Assembly (NCBI GenBank): GCA_011634665.1 | Contig: WAEK01000010.1 | Location: 957,001-1,021,000 of the forward strand | DNA length: 64,000 nt | Direction of reading: 5' to 3' | Origin: Mortierella sp. BCC40632 | Lineage: Eukaryota > Mortierellomycota > Mortierellomycetes > Mortierellales > Mortierellaceae | Shown here: positions 12,630 to 24,053 of the stretch, piece after piece | Numbering within the stretch: the first letter of the stretch is position 1 | Layout: the number at the start of each line of letters is the position of its first letter | Notes under the pieces: generated by a model | The model's input: the letters and a program-made list of their open reading frames with translations, nothing else | Database searches by the model: none | What the model was told of the DNA's origin: nothing | Translations under genes and position numbers: made by a program

Positions 12630-13942
12630 AAGTGACAGTGAGGGTCTGCGGAGGTAAAGACGAGTGGCGGGATGGTTGTCCCAGCTTAGTCCCTGCTGCT
12701 GTGGGAGGCTGACAAAAAGCAAAGATAAATAAAATTGTGTTTCTTTTACTTTGAACATTGGACCTCTTCGAGCTCCCTCTTTCCCTCCTCCCCAAAGAGG
12801 ATAAAATAAAAAAGAGCGCGGGTGGTCGGATGAACAATACATGCGCACCTGCGGCTACCTCTATCTGTCTGTCTGTCTGTGTGTGTGTGTGTGTGTGTGT
12901 GAGCGGACAGACTCAATCGAGTCAAGGAACTGACTGTTGAAGGGGGAAAGAGGGACCTTGCGCCGGCAGACTTCACACAGGGCAACCATGCTGAACCGGT
13001 TTTTGAAAATCTTCTCTTTCCCTTCCTCTCTCTAACCCTCTGTCACTCTCTGCTGTTCCTCATTAGCAGTGTCTGAGCTTTCCCTCCCCCTCATCGTCAC
13101 CATCAATTACGGATAGCAATTGCCCTTGGACAAACTATGTAGTCAAGGTGGTTCGAGCAGAAATAGAGTCTGCTCGATAGGTGTTACTACCCACCTACTT
13201 TGGACGAAAGAAGATCGAGCAGAGGAAGAGAGAAGAGAGGAGATTGAGAAAGGAGAAAGAGGAGGAAGGAGTGACAGTGACGGAGCACGCGGCGCGGCAA
13301 GGCCGATGCGCCGATGCATGCAGTTGCCAGCCCGACAACATTGGTTTACCCATGCGCACGCTGGACCCGGTAGCTACCAGTGAGCGGGAGAGTAAGGAAG
13401 AGTGCGAGTGAGTGAAAGTGAGAGAGTGAGAAGAGAGAGCACGCAGACGGACAAAAAGCGAAGCAAAGCAGCGACATGAGGAAGGGGCGGGGATGCGGAT
13501 TGAATTGGGTATTGCATAACGGTTACTAAGAGAGCGAGTGAATGAGTAAGAGTAATAGTAAGCAAAGAGAGTGTTGACCGCAGTGGTGGTTGGTGGGTGA
13601 ATGAGCGGTGGTGGTGTATATATAATCCGCTTGGTTCCCCCTCACCTCCTCTCCTTTTGCCTTTTCTTTTTCTTCTTCTTCCTCGTCTTCTTTCTCTCAC
13701 TCATCCTTCTCTCTTTGACGCTCGCTTATCTTTCTTCTTCTCTCTTCCCATTTCATCATTCAGCATCGACTCTCTCCCCCTCCCCATTCGCCGCATTCCT
13801 CCGTCTCTTTTCCTCTGCCTCTCCACTCTCTTATTCGCAGTCCACTCTCTCTCCCTCCCTCCTTCCCTCTCTCTCACTCTTCCCTCTCTCACCCGCACCG
13901 TCCACACGTCTCACTTGATCAACGCTCTCCCCCGCTGTCACC
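7917..13942. other. Low-complexity intergenic region between two divergent genes
   Basis: About 6 kb with no exon I can support. It is packed with homopolymers (poly-A near 8899-8924 and 11632-11664; poly-T near 9881-9906), facing T/A runs (9115-9136, 11044-11075), GA/CT repeats (8240-8370, 10146-10180, 12545-12627), a GTT-type triplet block (10503-10570) and a GT repeat near 12880-12901. The part after about 13610 is strongly pyrimidine-rich and looks like the promoter and leader of the hydroxylase gene. Confidence 0.65.
12545..12627. repeat. (GA)n microsatellite
   Basis: Uninterrupted GA repeat broken by a single extra A, about 80 bases long, preceded by separate A and T homopolymers. Confidence 0.95.
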
Positions 13943-16874
13943 ATGGCCCCAACGGTCCAAGCCCCACTGCTCTCGTTCATATCCGACCAGGCGCTGGCGT
14001 TACTCTTGCCTATCATTGTCTACTGGGTCTACTCGCTGCTTTTCCACTGGTTCTCGATCAAAGAGTTTGCCTGGTTGGAAAAGTACCGGATCCATGACAA
14101 GGAGGAGGAAACCCGTAACCGGGTCGAGCTCGATGAGGTCGTCAAGGCCGTCGTTCTTCAACAGGTTATTCAGGTAAAAACAAAAGCCAACTCGACCACC
14201 TCTGTCTCCTGCGACCTGTCTTTTCTTTTTCTTTCTTTCTCTCTCCTCGCTCTCTTTGTTCTCGTCCTTTTTTTTTTCTTTTTTTCTTTCTCCACATGGA
14301 CGCAGTAACAACACGTCTCTCCTTGCGCGTTCAGCATCATCCTACTCTACCCAGTCCTCTCCCCTGTTGTACTTGTCCCCTTGGCATGCATTTGGGTCTA
14401 TTTTTACTTTTTTTACGTGGTTGTTGTTATCGTCCAAGAGTCAAAGCATCGACCCAAACAGACTCTCATAGGGTCTGTGGGATGGTGCATTATTGGCACG
14501 AACAAGCCTAGACAAACGGAGAGAGAAAAAGAAAAAAAAAAAAAAAGGGATCATACTGGCGTGTTTGTGTTATGTCTGTTTGCGAACGAACGCGCCTTTC
14601 GAGCAAAGACTGTTTCCGCAGCCTCTTCAAGGGGGAGGGTGGTGATGCTGTTGTTGCTATTGTTGTCTGGCTGGGGACTTTTTTTTTTTTGTCGCTCCCA
14701 ACAGTCGACCTCGCTCGGGCCCTCTCTGTTTCTCTGTCCCCTACAACACACATACATCACACATAGCTCAGTCCATACTAGAAGAAGAGGATATGCGAAC
14801 GCCCAAAAGGACAGGTGTGCAAGACCCCAAAGAGAGCAACAACGGGCAGGCGGCGGGGACCCGCAGGATGCAGGATAAAAAAAAAAATGTGGTCAGGGAC
14901 ACACAAAGGAGGAGTGCGCAGGATCTGAACAATGACGACAGAGCAATACATGGAATGAGCACGTCGTCGACTCGGGCGCAGGGACGGTTCACAGGCCAAA
15001 AAAAAGAGCTTGGGTGTTCATTGAACTTTGGAGAGAGAGAGAGAGAGAGAGATAAAGAGAAGGAGAGAGAGAGAGGGAGGGAGGGAGAAGGTGAAGACTA
15101 CATATCTCTTTACATTCACTCTTTGTTCATTGAACAAGAGTCGGAGACAGAATATCAAGAGGAACTGCCAGCAGGGCTGTTGTGCTCACAGCATGGCTCA
15201 AGCATACAACGCCCTGTCGACTTCTGGACAGGAAGAGGCTGAAGCGGTAGAGTCGAGAGAGAGCGATGTCTCCTACATGCCAGGATGGATAACCATATGC
15301 ATGATCCACCTTGCAGAGGCAAAGAGAGGGGGGGGGGGAGGTGGAAGGTGCGAGGGCGAGAAAACGGAAAAAGGAGATCAGGGGATTGCGCAAACGTCGC
15401 CGTCACTGTCGAGTGTAGTAGGGCCCGGGACGAGAGAGCTGCTGCGGACATACTGCTGGGTGAAAAGAGACTCGTTGGTTATTGTGCACCAGTCCATTTG
15501 TTTCTATCTGCGGAAGAACATGCTTGGTCCTCGCATGTCTGGCGAGAGATGAAAAGTCAGAGACTGGGCGAGAGCCCCCCCGGCCGAGCTTTTTTTTTTT
15601 TTTTTTTTGTTTGTCCTCATTTTGTGCTTATGACACAACACGGCGGAGGAAATGCTTCCGACGCATAGTCAAAAAAAAAAATGCGGCGGGAACTTTCATG
15701 TGGGTCCGGCCTCTTTTTTTTTTTTTTTTCTTGACTGACCCAGTTCTCGACCCTGCTCTCGAAAGAGTGCGTACACACATACACACCTCCCTTCTCTTTC
15801 ACTTTGTAATGCTCCAGAGAATCACTCCTAACAGCTCTTTCTCTCTGCCCTCTTTTATTCCTTAATCTCTAGACCGCTCTTGGCTTCATTGTAGTCTTGG
15901 CTGATGATTCAGAGGTTGTCTACGACGAAGAGGTCGGCCTGGCCAAGTACCAACGCTGGATCACACTTTTGCTTTCGACGGTCGGCGTACAGTCACTTTT
16001 CTCGCAAGCCAACATCGAGATGATGGCCCATATCTCATACTACTACCTCGAATCAATGGTTCGCTTCTTTATCGCCATGTCATTCCTGGACACGTGGCAG
16101 TACTTCTTGCACCGCCTCTTCCACAACGTCCCTTACTTGTACAAGCATTTTCATTCGCGTCATCACCGTCTTTATGTTACCTACGCGTTCGGTGCTCTGT
16201 ACAACCATCCCTTTGAGGGCTTTTTGATGGACAGCGTCGGTGCCAGTCTTGCATTCTTGATCAGCGGCATGGGCAACCGAGGAGCACTCGCCTTCTTCTC
16301 GTTTTCGACTCTCAAGACTGTTGACGACCACTGCGGCTACAACTTGCCCTTCAACCCACTTCAACGTCTTTTCTCCAACAATGCTGATTACCATGATATT
16401 CATCATCAGGCCTTTGGTATTAAGAGCAACTTCTCTCAGCCCTTTGGCACGATCTGGGACCATGTTTTGGGAACACACATGTCGCGTGAGGAGGCGAACG
16501 AGATCATCAAGAAGAAGGAGGAGCGCAAGGCGGCCAGACTCGCTGCTGCTGCTGCTACCGCTGTGGCTGTTGGACCCTCCCATGTCAAGTCCACTGGATC
16601 GATCTACAACAAGGACGAGGATATCCACAGCAGCGGCAACAACAGCGGCAACGACAGCTATTCGGAGGAGAGTGACAGCAACAGCACCAAGCGAAGTTCG
16701 GGAACACTCCGCCGTACTCCTTCCGCAGTGGGCATTGCTACTGAGAGCCCGATGAGCGAGAGTTCGATCGGTTCCAGTGCGATTGAGCTTCCTGGATACC
16801 GTGAGCGTCTTACGACCCGAGCCCGTGTTGACAATGGCATCATCTCTGGGAAGGGACAGGGCAAGGCGCTGTAA
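13943..16874 (+). CDS. SUR2: Sphingoid base C4-hydroxylase, Sur2-like (fatty acid hydroxylase superfamily)
   Basis: ER-membrane di-iron hydroxylase that adds the C4 hydroxyl of phytosphingosine/phytoceramide. Exons 13943-14173 and 15873-16874 give 410 residues; the junction (LQQVIQ / TALGFIVV) is phase 0. The histidine boxes are all present: HRLFH (157-161), HFHSRHH (169-175) and HDIHH (251-255), plus DDHCGY at about 228. The N-terminal region has membrane segments (LALLLPIIVYWVYSLLFHWF) and the RNRVELDEVVKAVVLQQ stretch typical of Sur2. The C-terminal about 90 residues (Ser/Asn/Thr-rich, low complexity) exceed the core and are poorly conserved. The intron of about 1.7 kb is unusually long for this window. 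The next gene, convergent, encodes an alkaline ceramidase of the same pathway. Confidence 0.93.
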
Positions 16875-17891
16875 AGAAAAAGAAAAAGAAGAAAAGCACA
16901 AACATGGACGGCGCTTTCTTTTTTTTTTTCTTTTTTTTTTTATTCGAAGGATCCTCTGTCTCCAAGGTTACCACCATCCCCCAACTCTAATATCTGGAAC
17001 GAGGGTCCTTTTATTCTTTCGACTCGTTTGCTAATATTTTACCCTCCCATCCCCCCCGCAGCGCAGTCTTCGACCCCCTTTGCTGTTGCACCTTCCCCCT
17101 CCCCATCCTCACATGTCACTCGTCGTCGATATTTTTCTCTCTAATTCTTTACTTCATATTCCTTTTTCTTCTTTCTTTTTTACTCTTTGTTCTTTTAATC
17201 TGCTGTATATTGTGTCTGTATCACTAAACCTCCCATTTCCTGCACCGGACTCTCTCTTCCTCGCCCATTTTTTTTTCTTTTTTTTTTTTTTTTTTTGTTC
17301 TTTTTTCTGATATCCAGCTTTTTCCCTTTTGAAAATAGCTCCCTCCCTTATTTCTTTCTTTTTCTTTTCTTTTTTACGACTCTGTAGTTCTCTTAGTGGA
17401 GTTGTATTCATAATACATAACATATCTTTCAACCAAAACTTTTTTTTTTTTTTTATGAGATGGGGTATTTCCCTTAAATTGCGATATTGGGTCACTTTCT
17501 GGATGCTTCAAAAACTATAGCCTCACCATAGACGTATCTCTCATCCTGTATTTTGACTTTTTGTTGTTGTTTTTTTTAGCTTTGTTGGCTGTTGCAGGAT
17601 ATCGGCTCATTGGGTAAGAAGTGGAGAAGCACATTCCACTCGAGTCGATAGTGTGTGTACACCTGCTGGGAGAGGAAAGAGCTGCAAAAAAAAAAAAAAA
17701 AAAACGTCGTCCCTTCTATTTACATACATTCCTCACAATCACTATATGCACAATAGCCCAATGTCTATCCCGTTGTGTCGGCTCTCCCCTTTTTTCGGTC
17801 TCGCTTCGTTTGTGTCCCCACCTCCGATGGGGGTCCCATTCGTTCATTCTTTGCGTCTCCGATTTTTTTTTTTTTTTTTTGCCTCCCTTCT
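16875..17891. other. Shared 3' intergenic region of the convergent sphingolipid pair
   Basis: Very T/C-rich on the plus strand, with several T runs (for example 17272-17296 and 17440-17454). It holds the 3' UTRs and polyadenylation regions of both convergent genes. No exon recognised. Confidence 0.6.
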
Positions 17892-18455
17892 CTATGCTAC
17901 ACGAGCACCCTTGTGGGAGTGCAATGATGAGGTTTGGGCAATGGTCGAGGAAGCAGGAGGGGGCACCTTCAATTGAACAATGGGGATGAACCCAAGCAAG
18001 AACCGGAACACAGGGTGATGTCCTCGAACATCATAATGATAATACGCAATCAACATCGTGGCCTGATACAAGGCGCATGCAGAAAACAAGTGCCACCAAG
18101 CATGAAGTTGAGGATTGAAACGTAGCCAAGATTTGGAGGTGAGACCATTGACGAAATCACAAAGTCGAAGATCGATCAACCAAACGACGACAGCCAAAAG
18201 GGCGGAGCCAAAGGTACGACGGATGACGACGGAGAGATCAGGGTTGGGACGAATCCGACGTTGTTGAACGTGCAAGAGTCGAAGGTAAAAGATCATGGCG
18301 AATTGAAGGATCGTGTAGGTGGATTGGAATGTATAGAACTGGAGTGGACCCCGGGTGGTGGAGAAAATGATGGTGGTCGTTGCTAAATCACACGTGAGTC
18401 GCGTAGAACCGTTTGTTAGAATGAGACAAGAGAGAAACACAGGGCCTCCTCTCAA

Positions 18456-18505
<50 letters not shown>

Positions 18506-19461
18506 CGGAGAAACAGAACAGGACAGGACAGACAGAGACAAATCATCTCCACCAAACACACAGGGTCCCACCGCACAGGATTGCGTAGCAAAGGCAAAAG
18601 GAGAGAGAGAGAGATCTTGCATGAACGCGCAGTCGTAGTTCAACATGCTCCTTTCTCCTCTCTGCCAAGCGGACTAAAAAAGTAGCCACCCATGTGCCTT
18701 CACCCACACCACTACAAACATGCAAACACGCAAACACGCACACCACACTCATGCGCACCCAACAGTGCAAGCAAAGAGCGCAGAAAAAGGGAAAAAGAGA
18801 GAGATAAAAAGAGAGAAAGAAAGGAGTGCGCCTTACCGATCCAGACAGATAACAGGATCGGGAACCAAATCCGCTGCGGACCATGTTTGGTCTCGACCAA
18901 GATAAAAAGAATCATAGTAGCGGAATAGAGCATGGGCAACTCATCCAAAAGTTGCATCTTGTGACGAAGTGTTCCATGAAAAAGAGTTGAGCCAAGGCCG
19001 ATGAGATAACAGGTGAGGAAAAGGTTCTTGAACCGAGCTTCGTTCGTGGGGAAGGTCTTGTAGGCGATCGTCGCTGCAATGAAGCAGGCTAGGTTGGAGA
19101 CTGTATTCCAGAATCTTGAGAGGAAAAAAAAAAAAAAACGAGGGTGTAGGAGTTCCATACCGGGGAGAAGGGGAAATGGAGATAGAGAAGCGACAAGAAA
19201 AGATAATATTAAACGCGTATTTTTTTTTTTTTATCAGCTGTTAGTCTAGAGAGAATAAATGGAAGTAGAAGGAAATAGGCGAAGGAGGCGGAGGCGAAAG
19301 AAGCGAGAGAAAGAACGAGAGAATGATTATACTACTCACTCGGCCACAAAGTAGGACACGACATAATTGCTCTCACACCAGTCGACAGAGGCTGTGTTCG
19401 GAGACCAAAAGCCCGTCTTGTCGTAGGCCGAAGATCCTGCTGCCGATACTACAGGCGCCAT
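17892..19461 (-). CDS. Alkaline ceramidase (Ypc1/Ydc1/ACER family)
   Basis: Multi-pass ER/Golgi amidase that splits (phyto)ceramide into sphingoid base and fatty acid. Exons 19461-19340, 19114-18837 and 18382-17892 join in phase to 296 residues, the usual family length. Typical opening: FWSPNTASVDWCESNYVVS then AEFWNTVSN. Zinc-site residues of the CREST/ACER fold are visible: S83 and H87 in GLGSTLFHGTL, D98 in LLDELPMLY, and H227/H231 in HAWWH. At least six hydrophobic helices can be followed. Intron 2 contains GA repeats and a poly-A run. Substrate preference (phytoceramide versus dihydroceramide) cannot be read from sequence; the neighbouring C4-hydroxylase makes phytoceramide plausible. 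Confidence 0.93.
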
Positions 19462-19854
19462 TTCTCCTGATCAGGACGAAAGAACAAAGAAGAGCGGCTC
19501 AATTATGGGAGAGAATACTAAAAGAGTCTTGAAAGGAAGAAGAAAAGGGGGATAAAGAGAGAAGACTCGTCTGCAGGGGAACCAGGTTGAGGGCTAATTG
19601 TCTATGAGGCACGCGAAAGTGAGGAGAGAGAGGGAGAGGTATTATCGTTATTGTAGGAAGGCGAAGAACAATGGTACGAAGAGACAAGGGGAAAATGGAA
19701 AATAGTGGAGAAGGCAGGAGAGTGAGGTGGTCGAGTATGAGAGAAAGAAAGGAGAAAAGGCGTCAAGGCAGGCGTGCTGTTGATATATGGCAGAGGGTGG
19801 TGGCGTTGGTGACTGACGCCATGTGCGTTATTTGTTGTCAGAGAGTACGCGATC

Positions 19855-19903
<49 letters not shown>

Positions 19904-19949
19904 GACGGCAATTCTCCGTCTGTCTGTTTATCATAGCGAAGCCGCAGAT

Positions 19950-19985
<36 letters not shown>

Positions 19986-20286
19986 CAGACAGGCAAAACC
20001 CAAGCATGGATGAACCGGAATACGATTTGAGGACGGGAGGGGTGCTGTTTCTCGCATGTAATACTGTTTTCATACAATGACCGCGGTATCCCCTGCTTGG
20101 TTCAAGAGGGGAAAAAAAGAAGAAAGATGTGTGAATGACGATGGCGGTGTGGCCAAAGAGACGAGACGAGATCCCGGCATGTGGAAGGAGAGGGAGGCTC
20201 TGGAGCCAGGCGGTGTGGACCACGGGATCAAGGACGAGTCAGATGTAGACAGAAGCCAATCGCATGTACGTAGAACGATCTTGTCG

Positions 20287-20320
<34 letters not shown>

Positions 20321-21480
20321 GTTCGCTCGCTCGCTCTCATACACATGTCACCTCTCACATACCCTACTCTTTTTGCTCGGGCCAACACCCAAGGGGAGAT
20401 GGAGCGCGCCAAAAAGGACGGGTAAACCAGCTTCCGGCCGGAAAACACGGGTTGCCGTTCAAACCCTCTCCCTCCTCCACTTTCTCTCATATTGTATGGT
20501 GTAAGAATTATTCCTTGGATGGGCACCTGCTAGCGCTTACTTTCTCTCTCTTTTCCAGGGCTCAAGAGACAACTTCATAGCCTTGAGAACCCGAAAAAAT
20601 TGAGGACTCATTGTCTCCGAGCTTTACTCACAGACAAACACCCTTGTTCTCGTTGCGCTGCGCATGATGGCAAATAGTCTTGCTTTCAATTCCTTGCCTT
20701 TCCTCTCTGCACTCACTCTCTTACCACCATGACCACCACTACTTCCTCTTCCGCCGATTTGAACCCACATGGTCTTGCGTCCCACAAAGTCCATTTCGGG
20801 CGCGGCCTAATGAATTCTGAGCCCTCCTCCACTCAAATTTTGCCCCTTGAGTCGGACCACCACTAAAACACACTACCCCCCTTCTGAAAGAAGCACAACT
20901 TATCGTCAAAACTCATACCCACCATTGCTCTTGACTTCGACCAGAGTATCTGCCTTGTTGATGGAATATCCGACAGAGCTTGATTCCTAAACTAAATCGA
21001 AGCCATGGTATCTAGTGCATAGCTGCTTTTGTTAGTACCTCATGGCTACACAACTATTGGAGTAGTTTGGCTCCTTTCTAGAAGGGAATTTTTGAATCTC
21101 TCCATTCCCAAATGAGATCGATTAGAGACTAAGAAATAGTAGAGCGGCAGAACTTTCTTGCTCTCTTCTTAATCTCTCAAAGCAGTCGAGAATAATGGAG
21201 GAGCAAGGGAGGGGCAGACTGGAGGAGGGGGATCAAATCAAGGTCGCAATTCCTTACAATAGTATAGCATACACATCACACCTCAACTGGCGTCATACAA
21301 CGCATGGGATGTGGGCAAGAGATTTAGGTAAAGAGTGGCTAATGAGAAGGGTCAAATAGAGTGAATGGAAATGGGGAAAGAGAAGGAAAGAGGTATGTAA
21401 GTAGAAGAGAAAGATTGACTCTAAGATAGTGAAGAGAACGCGTGTGAGTATGTGAGAGACAACTCAAAGGAGAAAAAAAA
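19462..21480. other. Upstream region of ceramidase gene; no gene recognised
   Basis: Contains a GA-rich leader of the ceramidase gene, a 44-base poly-A run at 19856-19899, GA repeats at 19951-19980 and a CT repeat at 20287-20312. A short ATG frame at 20730-20866 (MTTTTSSSADLNPHG...) lacks similarity I recognise. Confidence 0.55.
19856..19899. repeat. Poly-A tract
   Basis: Uninterrupted run of about 44 A residues, among the longest homopolymers in the window. Confidence 0.95.
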
Positions 21481-21489
21481 AAAAAAAAA

Positions 21490-22598
21490 GTCATACCGGA
21501 AGGATTACCAACAACTGATTCATTGAGCTCCACAACATGCTCCTTGACTGGGACCAACGATGGTATTACTTTTAATCCAGCCTGATTGCGGGCCAAGTAC
21601 AAAGCTATTCAGAATGTGGTGAGTTCTCCTGGGTTAAACGAGTACTGACAGCACTCCAGTCTTTAGGATAAAGTATGAAACTTGCCAGCTTGAGTTAAGA
21701 CGCGTGCGGTGCTGATTTTTGACACCTCTTGTTCCTGTAGTCGGACGTTAGGCATTAGCTTTGCCATATGCTCGCGCTCTATGCCATCACAGATTTAGAT
21801 CTGTCGTATAAATGGAATCTTGCAAATCCTGAGCTTACTTTAATACCAAGTTCTTGATATGAACACCTACCGTTGCTAACACTTCGTCAACAACTTTCTC
21901 TAGATCTTTGATACTCTCTTTTACCAGCTGAACACCGAGATGCCTCTTTTCAGAAACACCATGCACCTTCAGATACGGCAAAACTTTTCCAGTCCAGAAA
22001 CCGATCAGTCGCTCAATGCTGTTAATGTCTGGAAATGCCTCCATGAAGGCCCTAAGTGAAATGCCTTGCGCTGCTGTCTCATCACAGAAGCATTTTAAGT
22101 CGACAGGACTGATAATCCCTCCTTGATGTGAAGCCTATTCGATATCTCGAATACAGAAGAAATGGCGTTAGGTCTACAATAGACAAGGTTGCCTTCGTTT
22201 TTTTTTTTTTTTTTTTTTTTTTTTAGATATGTCTGAGAAGTTTTCGACCAAGGGATTGAAAGCTCAGATTACGCTGGAAGAAACACTACCAGCATCCAGG
22301 GACTATCACCGTCATTCCCCACTTGTCATATGCAGGGAATACTAACAGCTACAAAATCAGCGCGTGGGTCACAGCTTAACCCATTTTCATCAATACCGAA
22401 AATGAGCATAGCAAATCTCGAAGTGTACACCAAGAGTTTGGGAGCCCCCGTCCAATCGAAATCACGAGCATCATGGTGAGCGGAAAGAAGATAGAACGCG
22501 CTATTACACAAGAAGAAAAGACTATTCATTTCATATCCATCACCAAGCTCCATTCCTTGCCATGGCAGAATGAAGGCTAGGCTGCGAAATGGAACCAT
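21490..22598 (-). CDS. Hypothetical multi-exon gene, family not recognised
   Basis: Four exon-like blocks can be chained: 22598 to about 22350 (contains FDWTGAPKLLVYTSRFAM and FGIDENGLSCDPRADF), about 22134-21846 (ASHQGGIISPVDLKCFCDET ... SIKDLEKVVDEVLATVGVHI), about 21770-21687 (REHMAKLMPNVRLQEQEVS) and about 21607-21491 (LYLARNQAGLKVIPSLVPVK). Composition is globular and unlike the surrounding low-complexity DNA. The third intron fits a GC-AG donor (CTG/GCAAGT). The 5' end, exact junctions and 3' end are uncertain: the next donor runs into a poly-A stretch and the downstream frame is only hydrophobic sequence. It could be an intact gene of unknown function or a decaying one. Confidence 0.42.
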
Positions 22599-22599
22599 T

Positions 22600-23127
22600 C
22601 TCGCACTGGAGGTAGACCAGCTTCACGCACCATGTTTTCCGCATCGCGCATGTACATATCTAGATACAGAGCACTCCCAAGTGACTGGCTAGGAGAGTTG
22701 GGGACCCCGTCGTCCATGTTGTTTCGCCATGATGCTCTTCCTCAATTCTACAACCACACCAAAGCACAGAACTCATACATTGGACGACATTTTTTTTTTT
22801 TTTTTTTTTTATAACAATCTGTTTCTGCTGGAAATAGCTATGTAGGCTAAGACTAAACTAAACTAGCCACAGTCACCGCTCTGCGGTGGCAGTCCTCCAT
22901 AATACCATAACAGCTCACGTTGCCGAAGCCCCGCGCAACGATTGCCGCCCATACATTGGACGACATTGGTGAAGCGTGGATTTTTTTTAGCAATCTATTA
23001 CTATCAAGGCGGCCAAGCGGTAGGGCCACCCTCCACGTGGTGAAGAAAGCACAACAAAAAAAACGGTGACGCAATTTGGAACCTAATTTTCACGATCAAG
23101 TTCCCAGATTCTTGCAGTTTCGGAAGA
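22600..23127. other. Region between hypothetical gene and tRNA
   Basis: Contains a poly-T run at about 22791-22810 and two copies of ATACATTGGACGACAT (near 22774 and 22953), a short direct repeat about 180 bases apart. No gene recognised. Confidence 0.45.
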
Positions 23128-23211
23128 TCCGAAAATAGCTCAGTTGGTAGAGCGGGAGACTGTAGTAAGCCTGTCATCTCTAGGTCCCTGGTTCAAATCC
23201 GGGTTTTCGGA
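23128..23211 (+). tRNA. tRNA-Tyr(GTA) with 10-base intron
   Basis: Acceptor stem TCCGAAA (23128-23134) pairs with TTTCGGA (23205-23211). D arm/A box TAGCTCAGTTGG, T arm with B box GGTTCAAATCC, and an anticodon stem GGAGA/TCTCT are all present. The loop reads CTGTAG-intron-A, giving anticodon GTA at 23162-23164 and an intron at 23166-23175 directly after position 37, the canonical site for eukaryotic tRNA-Tyr introns. A short T run (CTTTT) follows as a pol III terminator. Confidence 0.94.
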
Positions 23212-24053
23212 TATCTTTTGCCTCTTCTCCTTGAGAAAGAATTTTTCTTTTTGGAGAAATTTGGTGCGCTAAAGCATTAGGATTAGAACGTGTCAAACTG
23301 CCGTTAGACACGACCTCTTTTTTTTGTCGGCATGCACCCGTCCCACGATCTGCGGACGTGGCTGCCAAGGTCTCAAAACTACACTACCCAAAAACAAAAT
23401 AATAGGGAGAAGAAAAGGTAGAGGGTGACCCAAAAACGATACACAGTAGCTACTAAAAATACACTTGAAGAGAAAAGGATAAAGACCAAGGTGCAAAGAG
23501 CGCCCGCAGATGGGGCAAGTCAAGAACTGTTGGTTACACTTTAGTAGAGCTGAGAAAAGGTCAAAAAGGGGACTTGGGATTTGACTCTTTTTTTTTTTTT
23601 TTTTTTTTTTTGGATGAATTCATTCCTCCATAGATGTGAGGGCCTTATTCTTGCACAAATCCAAGTTAGTACGACCATTTTGAAATTTGGTATTTGCGCT
23701 CTTGAAGCACAAATCCAGGGCTCCTAGAATTTTGTTAGGACGCGTCGAGTGAGCATTCCTACCAAATTACTGCAAAAAAAAAAAAAAAAAAAGTATCTGA
23801 AACAAAAGTGGATAGTGTTGTGCCCATATGTAGGGTCTACATTAACTCTAATACCTCATTCTTCCCCACTCTCTACCCGCCCCTTCCAGTTAAATATGTC
23901 TTTTTTGTTTTTATTGAAAGTTGGAGCAATTTAGTCAAAGAAAGCTGATACACAGGTGGTGTCTTTTTTGCTACCGATAAAAAAAAAAAGAAAAAGAAAA
24001 AAGGCTGCGGCTTTTGGTCAGGCTGTCCTAACTCGATCATAAACTCTTGCTTT
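23212..24053. other. Intergenic, no gene recognised
   Basis: Contains T and A runs (23588-23611, 23774-23792) and no supported exon. The end of the secreted-protein gene begins at 24054. Confidence 0.5.

Noticed and set aside
20730..20866. Short ATG frame and a GGTTCAAATC B-box-like motif on the opposite strand
   Set aside because: The frame has no similarity or splice context, and no cloverleaf can be drawn around the B-box-like motif.
23180..23368. 62-codon minus-strand frame ending RKPGFEPGT
   Set aside because: Its end is antisense translation of the tRNA-Tyr T arm; a well-known annotation artefact.
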